From Corynebacterium yonathiae (GTDB taxonomy: Bacteria; Actinomycetota; Actinomycetes; Mycobacteriales; Mycobacteriaceae): DNA of 64,000 bases. This document shows, in pieces, positions 46,679 to 55,064 of the stretch. The notes under the pieces are model-generated. The model was not told the DNA's origin. It was given only the letters and a program-made list of their open reading frames with translations, and searched no databases. The translations under genes were made by a program, and so were the position numbers. Within the stretch, counting starts at the first letter, position 1, and each line of letters starts with the position of its first letter. The stretch is taken from contig NZ_JAKMUZ010000010.1 of NCBI RefSeq assembly GCF_027570195.1, positions 1 through 64,000 on the forward strand, given 5' to 3'.

Positions 46679-46870
46679 ATTATAATTTAGTAGAGGTTTA
46701 GTTTCTCGGGGTGTGAAAGGTTATGCCAGCACTTAGAGAAGGGTTTGCTAGGAAAAAGGGGCAGAATGGCGTTCCAATTGCCAAGCTACGCAATTTGTAC
46801 AACTGACTGCGACACACTCTCAACTGCGAGCGGGGCAGCTAGGTAGCTGCGGGTGGGGGAGGCTGAGATC

Positions 46871-48361
46871 TTAGGCCGGTAGCCAAGCGTAGCCATAAGG
46901 GCCGAGCTCCACCGGTCCGAGATCGATGGAACGATCACTGAAGTTGTGCAGGCACAGCAGATCACCACGTTGGTAGCCAAGGACAGCCTCTTCGCCGGTC
47001 TCGACCGGCTCGCACGGCGCGGTACCGAGTTCAGGGTGGGCATGGCGCTGGGCGATCATGGAGCGGACGGTGTTGAGCAACGAGGCGGCATCCTCAACTT
47101 GGGCGGCCACAGAGGTCCCGCCTACAACCGGCAGCCGGGATGGTGCGTTGTTGCTGAAACCGGCGTATTCGGAATCGTCCCACTGCATGGGGGTGCGAAC
47201 CGCATAGCGGTCCGGAAGTGTCGTGTCATCGAGCATGCCAATCTCATCGCCGTAGTAGATAAACGGCGCGCCCGGCAGGGTCATCAAAAGGGAGAACATC
47301 AGCTCCACCTTGCGACGGTCGCCGTTCATCAGCGGCATGAGCCGGCGAGCGATGCCTACGTGGGCGCGCATTTCATCATCGGGAAGGAAGGCTTCATACA
47401 TGAGCTCGCGCACGGTATCGTCCACCATTTCCAAGGTGAGCTCATCGTGGTTGCGCAGGAAGGTACCCCACTGGCAGACTTCCGGCAGGGAAGGCAGTTC
47501 GTCGAGGATGGAGTAGACCGGGGTGGCGTCGCCAAGCGCCAAAGCTTGATACAACCGCGGCATAACCGGGAAGTTGAAGACCATGTGGAAGCGCTCGCCT
47601 TGGCCGTAGAATTGCATGGTTTCGGCCGGCGGCTGGTTGGCCTCCGCGATGAGCACGGCATCCGGGTAGTGCGCGTCCATGAAAGAGCGAATCTTTTCCA
47701 CAAACTCGATGGTCTCCGGCAGGGATTCTCCGCCTAAACCATCGCGCTCAAAAAGATAAGCAATCGCGTCCAAGCGCAGGCCGTCCAAGCCTTTGTCCAT
47801 CCAGAAGGACAAAATTTTGAAGACTTCCTCCTGCACGGCCTGGTTATCGTAGTTCAGGTCCGGCTGGTGGGAGTAAAAGCGGTGGAAGTAGTACTGGCCG
47901 CGCTTGTCGTCCCAGGTCCAGTTGGAAGTCTCCACGTCAGTGAAAATGACGCGGATTTCGGGGTAGCGCTCCGGATCATCGCCCCAGACATAGAAATCGC
48001 CATAAGGGCCCGTGGGATCCGTGCGGGAGGCCTGGAACCATGGGTGATCGGAGCTGGTGTGGTTGAGAGCCAGGTCCGTCATGATGCGCATATCACGGCG
48101 GTGCAGCTCCGCAATGAGCTCTTCAAAATCCTCCATCGTGCCATAATCTGGGTGGATGGAGTAGTAGTCCGCGATATCGTAGCCATCATCGCGCAGGGGG
48201 CTGGCATAAAACGGCGAAAGCCACAGGCAGTCCACGCCGAGCCACTGGAGGTAGTCCAGCTTTTCGATGACCCCGCGCAGCGTTCCTACCTCCTTATCGC
48301 CATCGGCCTTAAACGAGCCGACGAGGGCCTGGTAGAAGACGGCATTGTGGTACCAGCTCAT
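46871..48361 (-). CDS. Trehalose synthase-like GH13 enzyme
   Basis: A 496-residue alpha-amylase-fold protein close to TreS, which interconverts trehalose and maltose. TreS-type sequence is seen from the start (SWYHNAVFYQALVGSF; DYLQWLGVDCLWLSPFY; FTDVETSNWTWD; HRFYSHQPDLNYD). Catalytic residues are visible: Asp in GLRLDAIAYL, Glu in VLIAEANQP and Asp in LRNHDELTLEM. It is about 100 residues shorter than typical TreS at the C-terminus. GGAAGGACCTTTC precedes the ATG. It is last in an operon with a trehalose-type importer, so it probably acts on imported trehalose; a trehalose hydrolase activity is an alternative. Confidence 0.83.
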   Translation of the reverse strand: MSWYHNAVFYQALVGSFKADGDKEVGTLRGVIEKLDYLQWLGVDCLWLSPFYASPLRDDGYDIADYYSIHPDYGTMEDFEELIAELHRRDMRIMTDLALNHTSSDHPWFQASRTDPTGPYGDFYVWGDDPERYPEIRVIFTDVETSNWTWDDKRGQYYFHRFYSHQPDLNYDNQAVQEEVFKILSFWMDKGLDGLRLDAIAYLFERDGLGGESLPETIEFVEKIRSFMDAHYPDAVLIAEANQPPAETMQFYGQGERFHMVFNFPVMPRLYQALALGDATPVYSILDELPSLPEVCQWGTFLRNHDELTLEMVDDTVRELMYEAFLPDDEMRAHVGIARRLMPLMNGDRRKVELMFSLLMTLPGAPFIYYGDEIGMLDDTTLPDRYAVRTPMQWDDSEYAGFSNNAPSRLPVVGGTSVAAQVEDAASLLNTVRSMIAQRHAHPELGTAPCEPVETGEEAVLGYQRGDLLCLHNFSDRSIDLGPVELGPYGYAWLPA

Positions 48362-48543
48362 GAAAGGTCCTTCCTTTTGGCCCGCCAGGTTAGGTAGGTA
48401 AGAAGGCATAGTACTCCGGCTACGAGACCAGGCCAGATGGCGGGGGAGTCGTGAAAGAGGTTGATAATGGCCTGGATAACCGCAAGGACGCTGAAGAAAC
48501 CAAGAAAGCCCAGCGCGGTATCCCACAGCATGGCCCGGCGCAT
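48358..48543 (-). CDS. Small membrane protein of the trehalose-import operon
   Basis: A 61-residue protein with two hydrophobic segments and a basic end RAKRKDLS. It overlaps the permease gene upstream by one base and the TreS-like gene downstream by four, so it is translated as part of this operon. C. glutamicum has a small membrane protein in the tus locus too (cg0833, from memory), though at another place. It may be an accessory of the transporter. Confidence 0.75.
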   Translation of the reverse strand: MRRAMLWDTALGFLGFFSVLAVIQAIINLFHDSPAIWPGLVAGVLCLLTYLTWRAKRKDLS

Positions 48544-49364
48544 TAGGTCTTAACACCACCTGCGGTCAGGCCAGCGACGATGCGGTGCTGGAAGATGAGC
48601 ACCATGATGACCAGTGGGATGGTCACCAAAGCGCCAGCGGCCATGGTGGCGGCATACGGGTACTCAAAGGCCGAGGGGCCAGAGAAGCGCGCGATAGCCA
48701 CGGTTACTGGCTCGGTATCGGTGGTTGAGAGCTGCTTGGCCAGCATAAACTCATTCCAGGTAGTGATAAAGGCGATAATTGCGGTGGTAAATAGTGCTGG
48801 GGCGGCTAGCGGCAATAGCACCAGGCGGAAGGCCTGGGAGCGTGTGGCGCCATCCACACGGGCTGCTTCTTCCAGTTCCCAGGGAAGCTGGCGGAAGAAA
48901 CTCAGCAGCGTATAGACCGTCAAAGGAAGCGCGAAGGAAATATTAGGGATGATCATCGCGCGGTAGGTACCAATCCATTCCAGGTTGCCAAAGAGCTGGA
49001 ACAGTGGCGTGACCAAGGCAATGGCCGGGAACATGGAGGCAGCCAGGATGATGCCGGTCACGATTCCCTTGCCGGGAAAGTCATAACGGGAGAGCGCATA
49101 GGCGGTAAAGACGCCGATGAGCACGGCCACTGCGGTGGTAACTAGGGAAATGAGCAGCGAGTTTCCAAGGGCGGCCAGGAAGTCATTTCCCTTATCGGTA
49201 GCCAGGGCGTCGCGGAAATTATCCAGCGTGACATGGGTAGGCCATGGCGTGGTATCGAAGGTGAAGCGTTGATCCCGCAGTGCGGTTACCAGCATCCAAT
49301 AAAAGGGCGCGAGACCCCAGAACATGATAAAGATGATGCCGGCATAGTGTCCGAATTTACGCAT
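48543..49364 (-). CDS. tusG: ABC sugar permease, MalG/SugB type
   Basis: A 273-residue inner-membrane permease with six helices. The EAA motif that docks the ATPase is ELEEAARVDGATRSQAFRLV near residue 160. It belongs to the CUT1 carbohydrate family, probably importing trehalose (TusG in C. glutamicum, SugB in mycobacteria). Its start overlaps the stop of the other permease by one base. The symbol rests on operon similarity. Confidence 0.82.
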   Translation of the reverse strand: MRKFGHYAGIIFIMFWGLAPFYWMLVTALRDQRFTFDTTPWPTHVTLDNFRDALATDKGNDFLAALGNSLLISLVTTAVAVLIGVFTAYALSRYDFPGKGIVTGIILAASMFPAIALVTPLFQLFGNLEWIGTYRAMIIPNISFALPLTVYTLLSFFRQLPWELEEAARVDGATRSQAFRLVLLPLAAPALFTTAIIAFITTWNEFMLAKQLSTTDTEPVTVAIARFSGPSAFEYPYAATMAAGALVTIPLVIMVLIFQHRIVAGLTAGGVKT

Positions 49365-50368
49365 TATTTAGTTGCCTTCCTGCCGGAGACATCCGCACCG
49401 AGGAAGCGGATGAGGATAAAGGCGACGACGAAGATAAGAAGGAAAATTAGGGTGGAGAGCGCGGAGGCGGAATTGAAGTTGCCCTGGCGCATATCCTCCA
49501 CCACCAGCTGCGAGATAGTCGCGGTGGGGGAGTTGGAGGAGCTAGAAATCATAATGACCGGAAGGTCATACATGCGCAGCGCGTCCAAGGTGCGGAAGAG
49601 CACGGCCACCATGAGCGCGGGGCGCACTAGCGGGAGGGTGATCCGGAAGAACGTTTGGATGCGATTAGCGCCATCCACGCGGGCAGCATCGTAGACATCC
49701 TTGGGGATCATTTGCAGGCCGGCCAGGATGAGTAGCGCCATAAACGGGGCGGTCTTCCACACATCCGCGATGATGACGGCTAGGCGGGCGTAGAACGGAT
49801 CCGTGGTCCAGGCGATCTGTGCACCAAGCAGCGAGTTGACGATGCCATCCGGGGCAAACATGAACTGCCATAGCTTGGCCGTGACGGCCGTTGGAATGGC
49901 CCAGGGGATAAGTACCGCCGCACGCACGAGGCCGCGGCCGCGGTACTCACCGTTCATGATGAGAGCCATCAGCATACCCAGGATGGTCTCCAGCAGCACG
50001 GTAACGATAGTGAAAAAGAGCGTGATCTTGACCGCCGGCCAAAAGTCCGTGGCAATTACTCCCGGCGGGCAGGTAGAAATCTGACCAGTGCCGGATACGC
50101 ACTGGTTGTTAATCCAGTACAGGTAGTTTTCCAGCCCGGCAAAACCACCCTCCTCAAAAAGCCCCGTCTGCGGGTTGAGGTGCCTATTTCCCTGAAAGGA
50201 CAGGAAAATGGCGCGGATGATGGGGTAGCCGATGATGACAGCGAGCACGAGGAGCGCCGGAGCAATTAGCCCGGCCACGCGCCCGTAATTCTTGCGCTGG
50301 GGTTTCGGCGCTCTTGCCGACGCCCCTTTCGGCGCCCCCTTGGACGCAGTCGGCGAAGCTATAGCCAC
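49364..50368 (-). CDS. tusF: ABC sugar permease, MalF/SugA type
   Basis: A 334-residue permease with a basic cytoplasmic N-terminus (residues 1-30) and six to seven helices. The EAA loop reads YDAARVDGANRIQTFFRITLP near residue 230. The start codon is GTG. It pairs with the following permease to form the channel of a CUT1 importer. The symbol is from locus similarity to C. glutamicum tusFGK-E. Confidence 0.82.
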   Translation of the reverse strand: MAIASPTASKGAPKGASARAPKPQRKNYGRVAGLIAPALLVLAVIIGYPIIRAIFLSFQGNRHLNPQTGLFEEGGFAGLENYLYWINNQCVSGTGQISTCPPGVIATDFWPAVKITLFFTIVTVLLETILGMLMALIMNGEYRGRGLVRAAVLIPWAIPTAVTAKLWQFMFAPDGIVNSLLGAQIAWTTDPFYARLAVIIADVWKTAPFMALLILAGLQMIPKDVYDAARVDGANRIQTFFRITLPLVRPALMVAVLFRTLDALRMYDLPVIMISSSSNSPTATISQLVVEDMRQGNFNSASALSTLIFLLIFVVAFILIRFLGADVSGRKATK

Positions 50369-50445
50369 GCTGGTCCGCCTTTCTGTTCAAGAGATGCTGT
50401 TTATGGGCTAGATTCTATCCCCATTAGGGGAGTAAAAACCACAAA

Positions 50446-50479
50446 GGGTGAGGCGGCGGTGTGTCCGCCTACCTCACCC
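50446..50479 (-). terminator. Attenuating hairpin between binding-protein and permease genes
   Basis: GGGTGAGG and GGCGG pair with CCGCC and CCTCACCC around a short loop, with small mismatches; TTTG follows on the minus strand. A partial terminator here would keep the binding protein more abundant than the permeases, as is usual for such operons. Confidence 0.6.
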
Positions 50480-50490
50480 GGATTGGGCGT

Positions 50491-51741
50491 TTAGCCCTGG
50501 GAAGCTGATTCGATAGCCGCCTTCATATCAGCAGTGGCATCATCAACTGACTTGCCGTCTGTCAATGCGGCATAGGCATTGTCTTGGATAGCCTTGGAAA
50601 TCGCCGAGTAGAACGGGGAAACTGGGCGCGGTGCTGCGTTCTCCAGGGATTCCTTGAGTGCCGGCAGGTACGGGAATTCTTGCTGCAGCTGCGGGTCATC
50701 GTAGATGGAGGCCAAGACTGGTGGGAAGGACTGCTCCGCAAAGGACTTCTGGTTGTCCTCGTTGATGATGAACTTCATGAAGTCGAGCGCAGTGCCCTTA
50801 TTCTTGGAGTTAATATTGATGCCGTTGTTATAGCCGCCCAGCGTGGAAACGCCTACGCCGTCTTTGCCCAGCGGGGCCTGGACCTCGACGTCGACGCCGG
50901 CATCGACCGCATTGGAGTACATATACGGCCAGTTCATAGCAAAGGCGGTCTTGCCCTCAGTAAAGGCCATATTGGTTTCTTCTTCGGTAGCGGCGGTGGA
51001 GTCCTTGGAGATGGTCTCTTCCTTGTACGCATCCACCATGGCCTGCAGGCCATCCTTGGCCTCCTCGGAATCGACGGTGACGTTGCCGTCTTTATCCAGA
51101 ACGGAACCGCCCCAGCCTTCCATGAAGTCAGCGGTATTGAGCGCTAGGCCTTCATATTGCTTGAGCTGGGTGGTCAGGCAGTCTTTGCCCTTGTCCAGCG
51201 CCTTACATGCGGACTTCAGATCTGCGAACTTCTCCGGGGTTTCATCCGCGAGCTCGGTATTGCGGAAAAGGAGCTGCCCGTTGGTATTTTGCGGCAGTGC
51301 ATAGAGGACATCGTTATAGGTGGCAGACTCCACGGTAGCTGGCAGCAATTCATCCGTATTGGTCTCAAAGTCTCCCTTGAGCGGCTGGAGCCACTGGTTG
51401 GCGGCGAATTCCGCGGTCCACACCACGTCGAGTGCCATGACATCGTAGTCATCGCTGCCCGCCTGCAGGGACTGCACTAGGGTTTCGCGCTGGGCGTCGG
51501 CCTCGCCGGCTAGTTCCTTGAGGGTGACCTTTTCGTCTGGGTGCTGCTCGTTCCACTTTTCGATGATGGGGGTCACCTTGTCCGTGTCATTTTTGCCCAT
51601 GGCAAAGGTGATGGGGCCGCGCGCATCCGCGCCGCCTTCAGCGGAACCGTCTGCAGCGGAATCGGAGGAGGAAGAAGAGCAGCCGGCCAGTGCCAGAACT
51701 GCGGTGGCCGCAACGGTAGTGCGAAGCAGGAATTTCTGCAT
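50491..51741 (-). CDS. tusE: Sugar-binding lipoprotein of the trehalose-type importer
   Basis: A 416-residue solute-binding lipoprotein (CUT1, LpqY/TusE-like). The lipobox is LALAGC (Cys20 or nearby), followed by a Ser-rich linker. Typical binding-protein sequence follows: ITFAMGKNDTDKVTPIIEKWNEQHPDEKV near the start and AFAMNWPYMYSNA in the middle. ATG at 51741 is preceded by AAAGGTGATTTCC. It captures the sugar in the envelope and hands it to the two permeases. Confidence 0.87.
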   Translation of the reverse strand: MQKFLLRTTVAATAVLALAGCSSSSSDSAADGSAEGGADARGPITFAMGKNDTDKVTPIIEKWNEQHPDEKVTLKELAGEADAQRETLVQSLQAGSDDYDVMALDVVWTAEFAANQWLQPLKGDFETNTDELLPATVESATYNDVLYALPQNTNGQLLFRNTELADETPEKFADLKSACKALDKGKDCLTTQLKQYEGLALNTADFMEGWGGSVLDKDGNVTVDSEEAKDGLQAMVDAYKEETISKDSTAATEEETNMAFTEGKTAFAMNWPYMYSNAVDAGVDVEVQAPLGKDGVGVSTLGGYNNGININSKNKGTALDFMKFIINEDNQKSFAEQSFPPVLASIYDDPQLQQEFPYLPALKESLENAAPRPVSPFYSAISKAIQDNAYAALTDGKSVDDATADMKAAIESASQG

Positions 51742-51930
51742 GGAAATCACCTTTCGGAAAACTTTCGTTTCTTTAAACCTAAAATACGGAAACCAAAAGG
51801 TGGATAGTTTTGGCCTATTTAACTCTAAATGGGGGTAGTAAGGGTGATGCGGCTGGCTCGGCCGTGTACCTGTTCTACGACGGCCTAGCTGCCTTTGCGG
51901 ATAAGTCTCCTCCGTGGGAATTCGTGGGTG
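51742..51930 (-). promoter_or_regulatory. Spacer between tusK and tusE with probable promoter
   Basis: These 189 bases separate two genes of the same direction. The half next to tusE is AT-rich, with TTGGTTTCCGTATTTTAGG and GAAACGAAAG elements on the minus strand. A separate promoter for the binding-protein operon is likely, possibly sugar-controlled. No gene is seen. Confidence 0.35.
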
Positions 51931-52923
51931 CTAGCCCCGGGCGATGCGAAGGCCCGTTTCCGGATCGAAGCGGTGCGCCTCGCGTGGGTTGAAGGTCAGC
52001 ACCGCCTCTTCACCGCGCTGCGGTGGGGTACCCTCGGCGCGGGCGACCAACCTATTCTCGCCCACGGTGACATAGACATAAGACTCTGCGCCCAGCTCTT
52101 CCACAATGTCCACCACGCCCTGGAAGCCTACCGGGCCTTTATTGATAAACATCTTTTCCGGCCGCACACCCACGCGGGAACCGTTGTAGTCAAAGATGTT
52201 CATCGCCGGCGAACCGATGAAGCCGGCGACGAATTCGTTTGCGGGGGCGTCATAAAGCTCGCGCGGCGGGGCAACCTGCTGCAGCTCGCCGTCCTTGAGC
52301 ACCGCCACGCGGTCACCCATGGTCATAGCCTCAACCTGGTCGTGGGTGACGTAAACCGTCGTCGTGCCCAGGCGCTGCTGCAGGCTGGCCAACTCCGCAC
52401 GGGTCTGCACGCGCAGCTTGGCATCCAAGTTAGAGAGCGGCTCATCCATGAGGAATGCCTTCGGCTCGCGCACAATGGCGCGGCCCATAGCCACCCGCTG
52501 GCGCTGGCCACCGGATAGATCCTTGGGCTTGCGCTTGAGATACTCGGTCAGGCCGAGCGTTTCCGCCGCTTCGTGCACCTTGGCCTTGATTTCGGCCTTC
52601 GGTAGTTTCGCCAACTTCAAGGCAAAGCCCATGTTTTCCTCCACCGTCAGGTGCGGGTAGAGGGCATAGTTCTGGAAGACCATGGCGATATCGCGATCGC
52701 CTGGCTCTAGGTCGGTCACATCCTTGCCATCGATGGTGATGCGGCCGCTGGAGGTAGGTTCCAGCCCCGCCAGCGCACGCAGCGTCGTGGACTTGCCGCA
52801 ACCTGAAGGGCCAACGAGGACCAAAAACTCGCCGTCCGCGATATCGAGATCCAAGTCCTTAACCGTGGGAGCGCTCGCGCCGGGGTAGGTGATGTTGACC
52901 TTTTCAAAAGTGACCTTTGCCAT
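51931..52923 (-). CDS. tusK: Sugar ABC transporter ATPase, MsmK/UgpC/SugC type
   Basis: A 330-residue ATPase for CUT1 importers. Walker A is GPSGCGKSTTLR, Q-loop VFQNYALYPHLTV, signature DLSGGQRQRVAMG, Walker B AFLMDEPLSNLD and H-loop VYVTHDQVEAM. The C-terminal regulatory (TOBE) domain spans residues 235-330. It is the first gene of the importer cluster and is divergent from birA. Such ATPases may serve several importers. Confidence 0.88.
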   Translation of the reverse strand: MAKVTFEKVNITYPGASAPTVKDLDLDIADGEFLVLVGPSGCGKSTTLRALAGLEPTSSGRITIDGKDVTDLEPGDRDIAMVFQNYALYPHLTVEENMGFALKLAKLPKAEIKAKVHEAAETLGLTEYLKRKPKDLSGGQRQRVAMGRAIVREPKAFLMDEPLSNLDAKLRVQTRAELASLQQRLGTTTVYVTHDQVEAMTMGDRVAVLKDGELQQVAPPRELYDAPANEFVAGFIGSPAMNIFDYNGSRVGVRPEKMFINKGPVGFQGVVDIVEELGAESYVYVTVGENRLVARAEGTPPQRGEEAVLTFNPREAHRFDPETGLRIARG

Positions 52924-52967
52924 GCGCAACACACTAGCACCATTGATGGCCGGTATCCTTAAGGCTT

Positions 52968-53852
52968 ATGACTGCACTTGATTTGGAACGCATTCGCACC
53001 GCGCTGGCAGACGATTTCACCACCATCCATTTCGTGGAAAAGACCGGCTCCACTAATACCGATTTGATGCAGGCCAACAATGTTGCGGGTGGCACTGTGC
53101 TGCTTGCCGACGAACAACTTTCCGGCAAGGGTCGCCTCGGCCGCTCCTGGACCGCACCGGCCGGCTCCCAGGTTATTCTCTCCGTGCTCTTGCTGCCGGA
53201 ATCTCTCGATCGCCTCGGCACCCTACCTCTGGCAGCGGGCCTCGCGGTGACCGATTCCATTGAGGGCACCGTGCTGAAGTGGCCGAATGATGTGCATATC
53301 GACGGCAATAAGCTGTGCGGCATCCTTGCTGAGGCCGGCCCTGTGGGCCAGGCTTTCAAGGCCACGCCAAAGACAGAATTCACCAAGGTGGAAGTGGGCA
53401 AGGCTGAACTTAATAAGGCTGAGGTCAACAAGGCCGAAGTTAACAAGGCCGAGGTCAATAAGGCGGAGCTCAATAAAACCGTAAGCGGTGCCGCACCGTC
53501 TGCGCGCGTCGTCGTGGGCATGGGCATCAATGTCACCCTGACTCGTGAGGACCTACCGATTGAAAAGGCCACCTCGCTCGCGCTCGAGGGCCGCGATACG
53601 GACCGCACCGAGCTGGCCATTACCGTGCTGAAGAACCTGCGCCGCCGCATCGTGCAATGGGAGAACCAAGATCCGCAGCTCCTGCTCGACTACCGTGCGG
53701 TCTGCTCCTCGCTCGGCCAGGAGGTGCGCCTAGAAACCCCGTCCGGCGATGTCACCGGGCACGTCGATGAAATCGGCGAGGACGGACGCATCATGGTCGC
53801 CGGCGAGTACTACTCCGCGGGCGATGTCACGCACCTGCGCCCACAGCAGTAA
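52968..53852 (+). CDS. birA: Biotin-protein ligase with pentapeptide-repeat insertion
   Basis: A 294-residue class I biotin ligase (no DNA-binding domain). It attaches biotin to pyruvate carboxylase and AccBC, both in this window. The ATP/biotin loop is GKGRLGRSWTAPAGS near residue 48 and the catalytic Lys region KWPNDVHIDGNKLCG near residue 105. Residues 140-169 are six KAEVN-type pentapeptides inserted just before the VVVGMGINV strand; this part is absent from typical BirA. The reading frame is intact, so the enzyme should work. The SH3-like C-terminal domain follows. Confidence 0.93.
   Translation: MTALDLERIRTALADDFTTIHFVEKTGSTNTDLMQANNVAGGTVLLADEQLSGKGRLGRSWTAPAGSQVILSVLLLPESLDRLGTLPLAAGLAVTDSIEGTVLKWPNDVHIDGNKLCGILAEAGPVGQAFKATPKTEFTKVEVGKAELNKAEVNKAEVNKAEVNKAELNKTVSGAAPSARVVVGMGINVTLTREDLPIEKATSLALEGRDTDRTELAITVLKNLRRRIVQWENQDPQLLLDYRAVCSSLGQEVRLETPSGDVTGHVDEIGEDGRIMVAGEYYSAGDVTHLRPQQ
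53385..53474 (+). repeat. 15-base in-frame repeat within birA
   Basis: Six units encode KVEVG, KAELN, KAEVN, KAEVN, KAEVN and KAELN. The DNA copies differ mostly at third positions (GCT/GCC/GCG, GAA/GAG, AAC/AAT), so the peptide is more uniform than the DNA. Confidence 0.9.
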
Positions 53853-53889
53853 ACCACCACAGTAGACACGCGAGGTAGCATCCATAGCT

Positions 53890-54330
53890 ATGGGACTAAT
53901 GAAGATGGGCCAAGGTGAGGTCAAACGCGCGGATGTCTCCGCGCCGTTTCGCGCGCTGATTTTCCCCTTCCTCGAGCTCATCCTCATCACCGGCCTGCTG
54001 TGGATTGCCATCGGCTGGTGCGATGTCCAAGCAGTAGACCCGATGCTGCGCAACGGCCTCGTCGCGGTATGGGCCCTGCTAGGAATCTGGCGCTTTGTCA
54101 TTCCTCTTTTTAAGGCCCGCCGCAAGCGCTTCATCGTGACTAATAGGCGCGTCATCGCGCGCGAGGGCCGCAATATCGATTCGATTCCGCTGCAGGATAT
54201 CCGCGGCGCCCGCAAGCGCCGGGGCGGGGTATCCCTAGCGATTAACGGCTGGGATCGGGCCATGTATTTTCCCAACGTGGCCAAGCCCAAGCGCGTGGCC
54301 GAGATTATTAATGATCGCCCTTGGTTTTAA
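53890..54330 (+). CDS. Membrane protein with bacterial PH domain
   Basis: A 146-residue protein with two membrane helices (about residues 22-42 and 53-73) followed by a small bPH2-type domain: RFIVTNRRVIAREGRNIDSIPLQDI. Such proteins are common in actinobacteria next to birA and purK and have no proven role. An internal ATG nine bases later is an alternative start. Its 3' end overlaps the convergent acetolactate decarboxylase gene by 23 bases. Confidence 0.83.
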   Translation: MGLMKMGQGEVKRADVSAPFRALIFPFLELILITGLLWIAIGWCDVQAVDPMLRNGLVAVWALLGIWRFVIPLFKARRKRFIVTNRRVIAREGRNIDSIPLQDIRGARKRRGGVSLAINGWDRAMYFPNVAKPKRVAEIINDRPWF

Positions 54331-55039
54331 CCTCGGTGGTGTGCAGCTGGCTATCCAGATCCTCGGGGGAGAGGTTGGCTCGGCTGAATTCTTGCGTCAG
54401 CGGCAGGCGCAGCTCTAGATCGGAAGCGGGGCAGAGCTCAACCGTTGCCTTATCCACTACGTAGTCCAGCACGTGGCCACCGGAAGTGCGGGCGGCGTCG
54501 ATAAAGTGCACGTGGCAGCCCGGTACCGAGATTCCCTTTTCATAGACAGGGGTGCGGAAGCCGCCGATAACGCCCTCGACGTCCTTAAAGTGCAGCTCCT
54601 TATCGCCACCAACGGCCTCAGACATTGGTGGGTAGGGCTTTTCTTGTTTGACCACCGTGCGGGTGGTCACCTCCTTGAACGTGCCCACGATGCGCACTGC
54701 GTACATGTAGTTAGCGGAAGGCTCGAGCTTATCGATGAACGCGGAGAGCTGATCGCGGCGCAGGCCCGCGGGGGCGTCGGCAGTAATGCGCGGGACAAAG
54801 TTCGTGGCCACCGCGTAGGGGGTCCGTTGTTCTAGGTCTGCAATCTGCGCGGAGCCATCGCCGCGCAGCTGGTAGCAGGTGCCATCCAAAATGATCATCT
54901 CTCCGTCGAGGCCATCAAAGGTGCCGAGGCCAAAATTGCCCTTACCAAGCAGTTCCGAAATGGTCATTTCGCCGTCATAAATGCCGTCCAGCAAAGCGCT
55001 CATGAGGGAATTTTGGAAGATGGTATGACGAGTGAACAT
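54308..55039 (-). CDS. budA: Alpha-acetolactate decarboxylase
   Basis: A 243-residue enzyme that converts acetolactate to acetoin, a neutral overflow product of pyruvate. The zinc-binding motif GCHVHFIDAARTSGGHVLDY carries the three conserved His residues. FTRHTIFQNSLMSALLDGIYDG is the usual N-terminus. The start codon lies 25 bases from the divergent purK start; the ribosome site is weak (GGATA). Acetolactate synthase is not in this window; the ilv enzyme elsewhere may supply the substrate. Confidence 0.93.
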   Translation of the reverse strand: MFTRHTIFQNSLMSALLDGIYDGEMTISELLGKGNFGLGTFDGLDGEMIILDGTCYQLRGDGSAQIADLEQRTPYAVATNFVPRITADAPAGLRRDQLSAFIDKLEPSANYMYAVRIVGTFKEVTTRTVVKQEKPYPPMSEAVGGDKELHFKDVEGVIGGFRTPVYEKGISVPGCHVHFIDAARTSGGHVLDYVVDKATVELCPASDLELRLPLTQEFSRANLSPEDLDSQLHTTEVKTKGDH

Positions 55040-55064
55040 AGTATCCAGGCTAGTATTGGGGGAC

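Larger units (their letters stand above)
46538..46870. other. AT-rich spacer between the porin-like gene and the TreS-like gene
   Basis: These 333 bases contain the porin-like gene's promoter (46620-46647), a perfect inverted repeat GAAAATAA-CCTGAA-TTATTTTC (46657-46678) and an adjoining ATTATAAT. The remainder, 46690-46870, has no convincing gene. It is clearly richer in A+T than its surroundings. Confidence 0.5.

Noticed and set aside
46722..46805. A 27-residue basic frame (starting MPALREGF) in the AT-rich spacer
   Set aside because: The ribosome site is too close to the ATG, there is no similarity recognised by eye, and it is too short to support.
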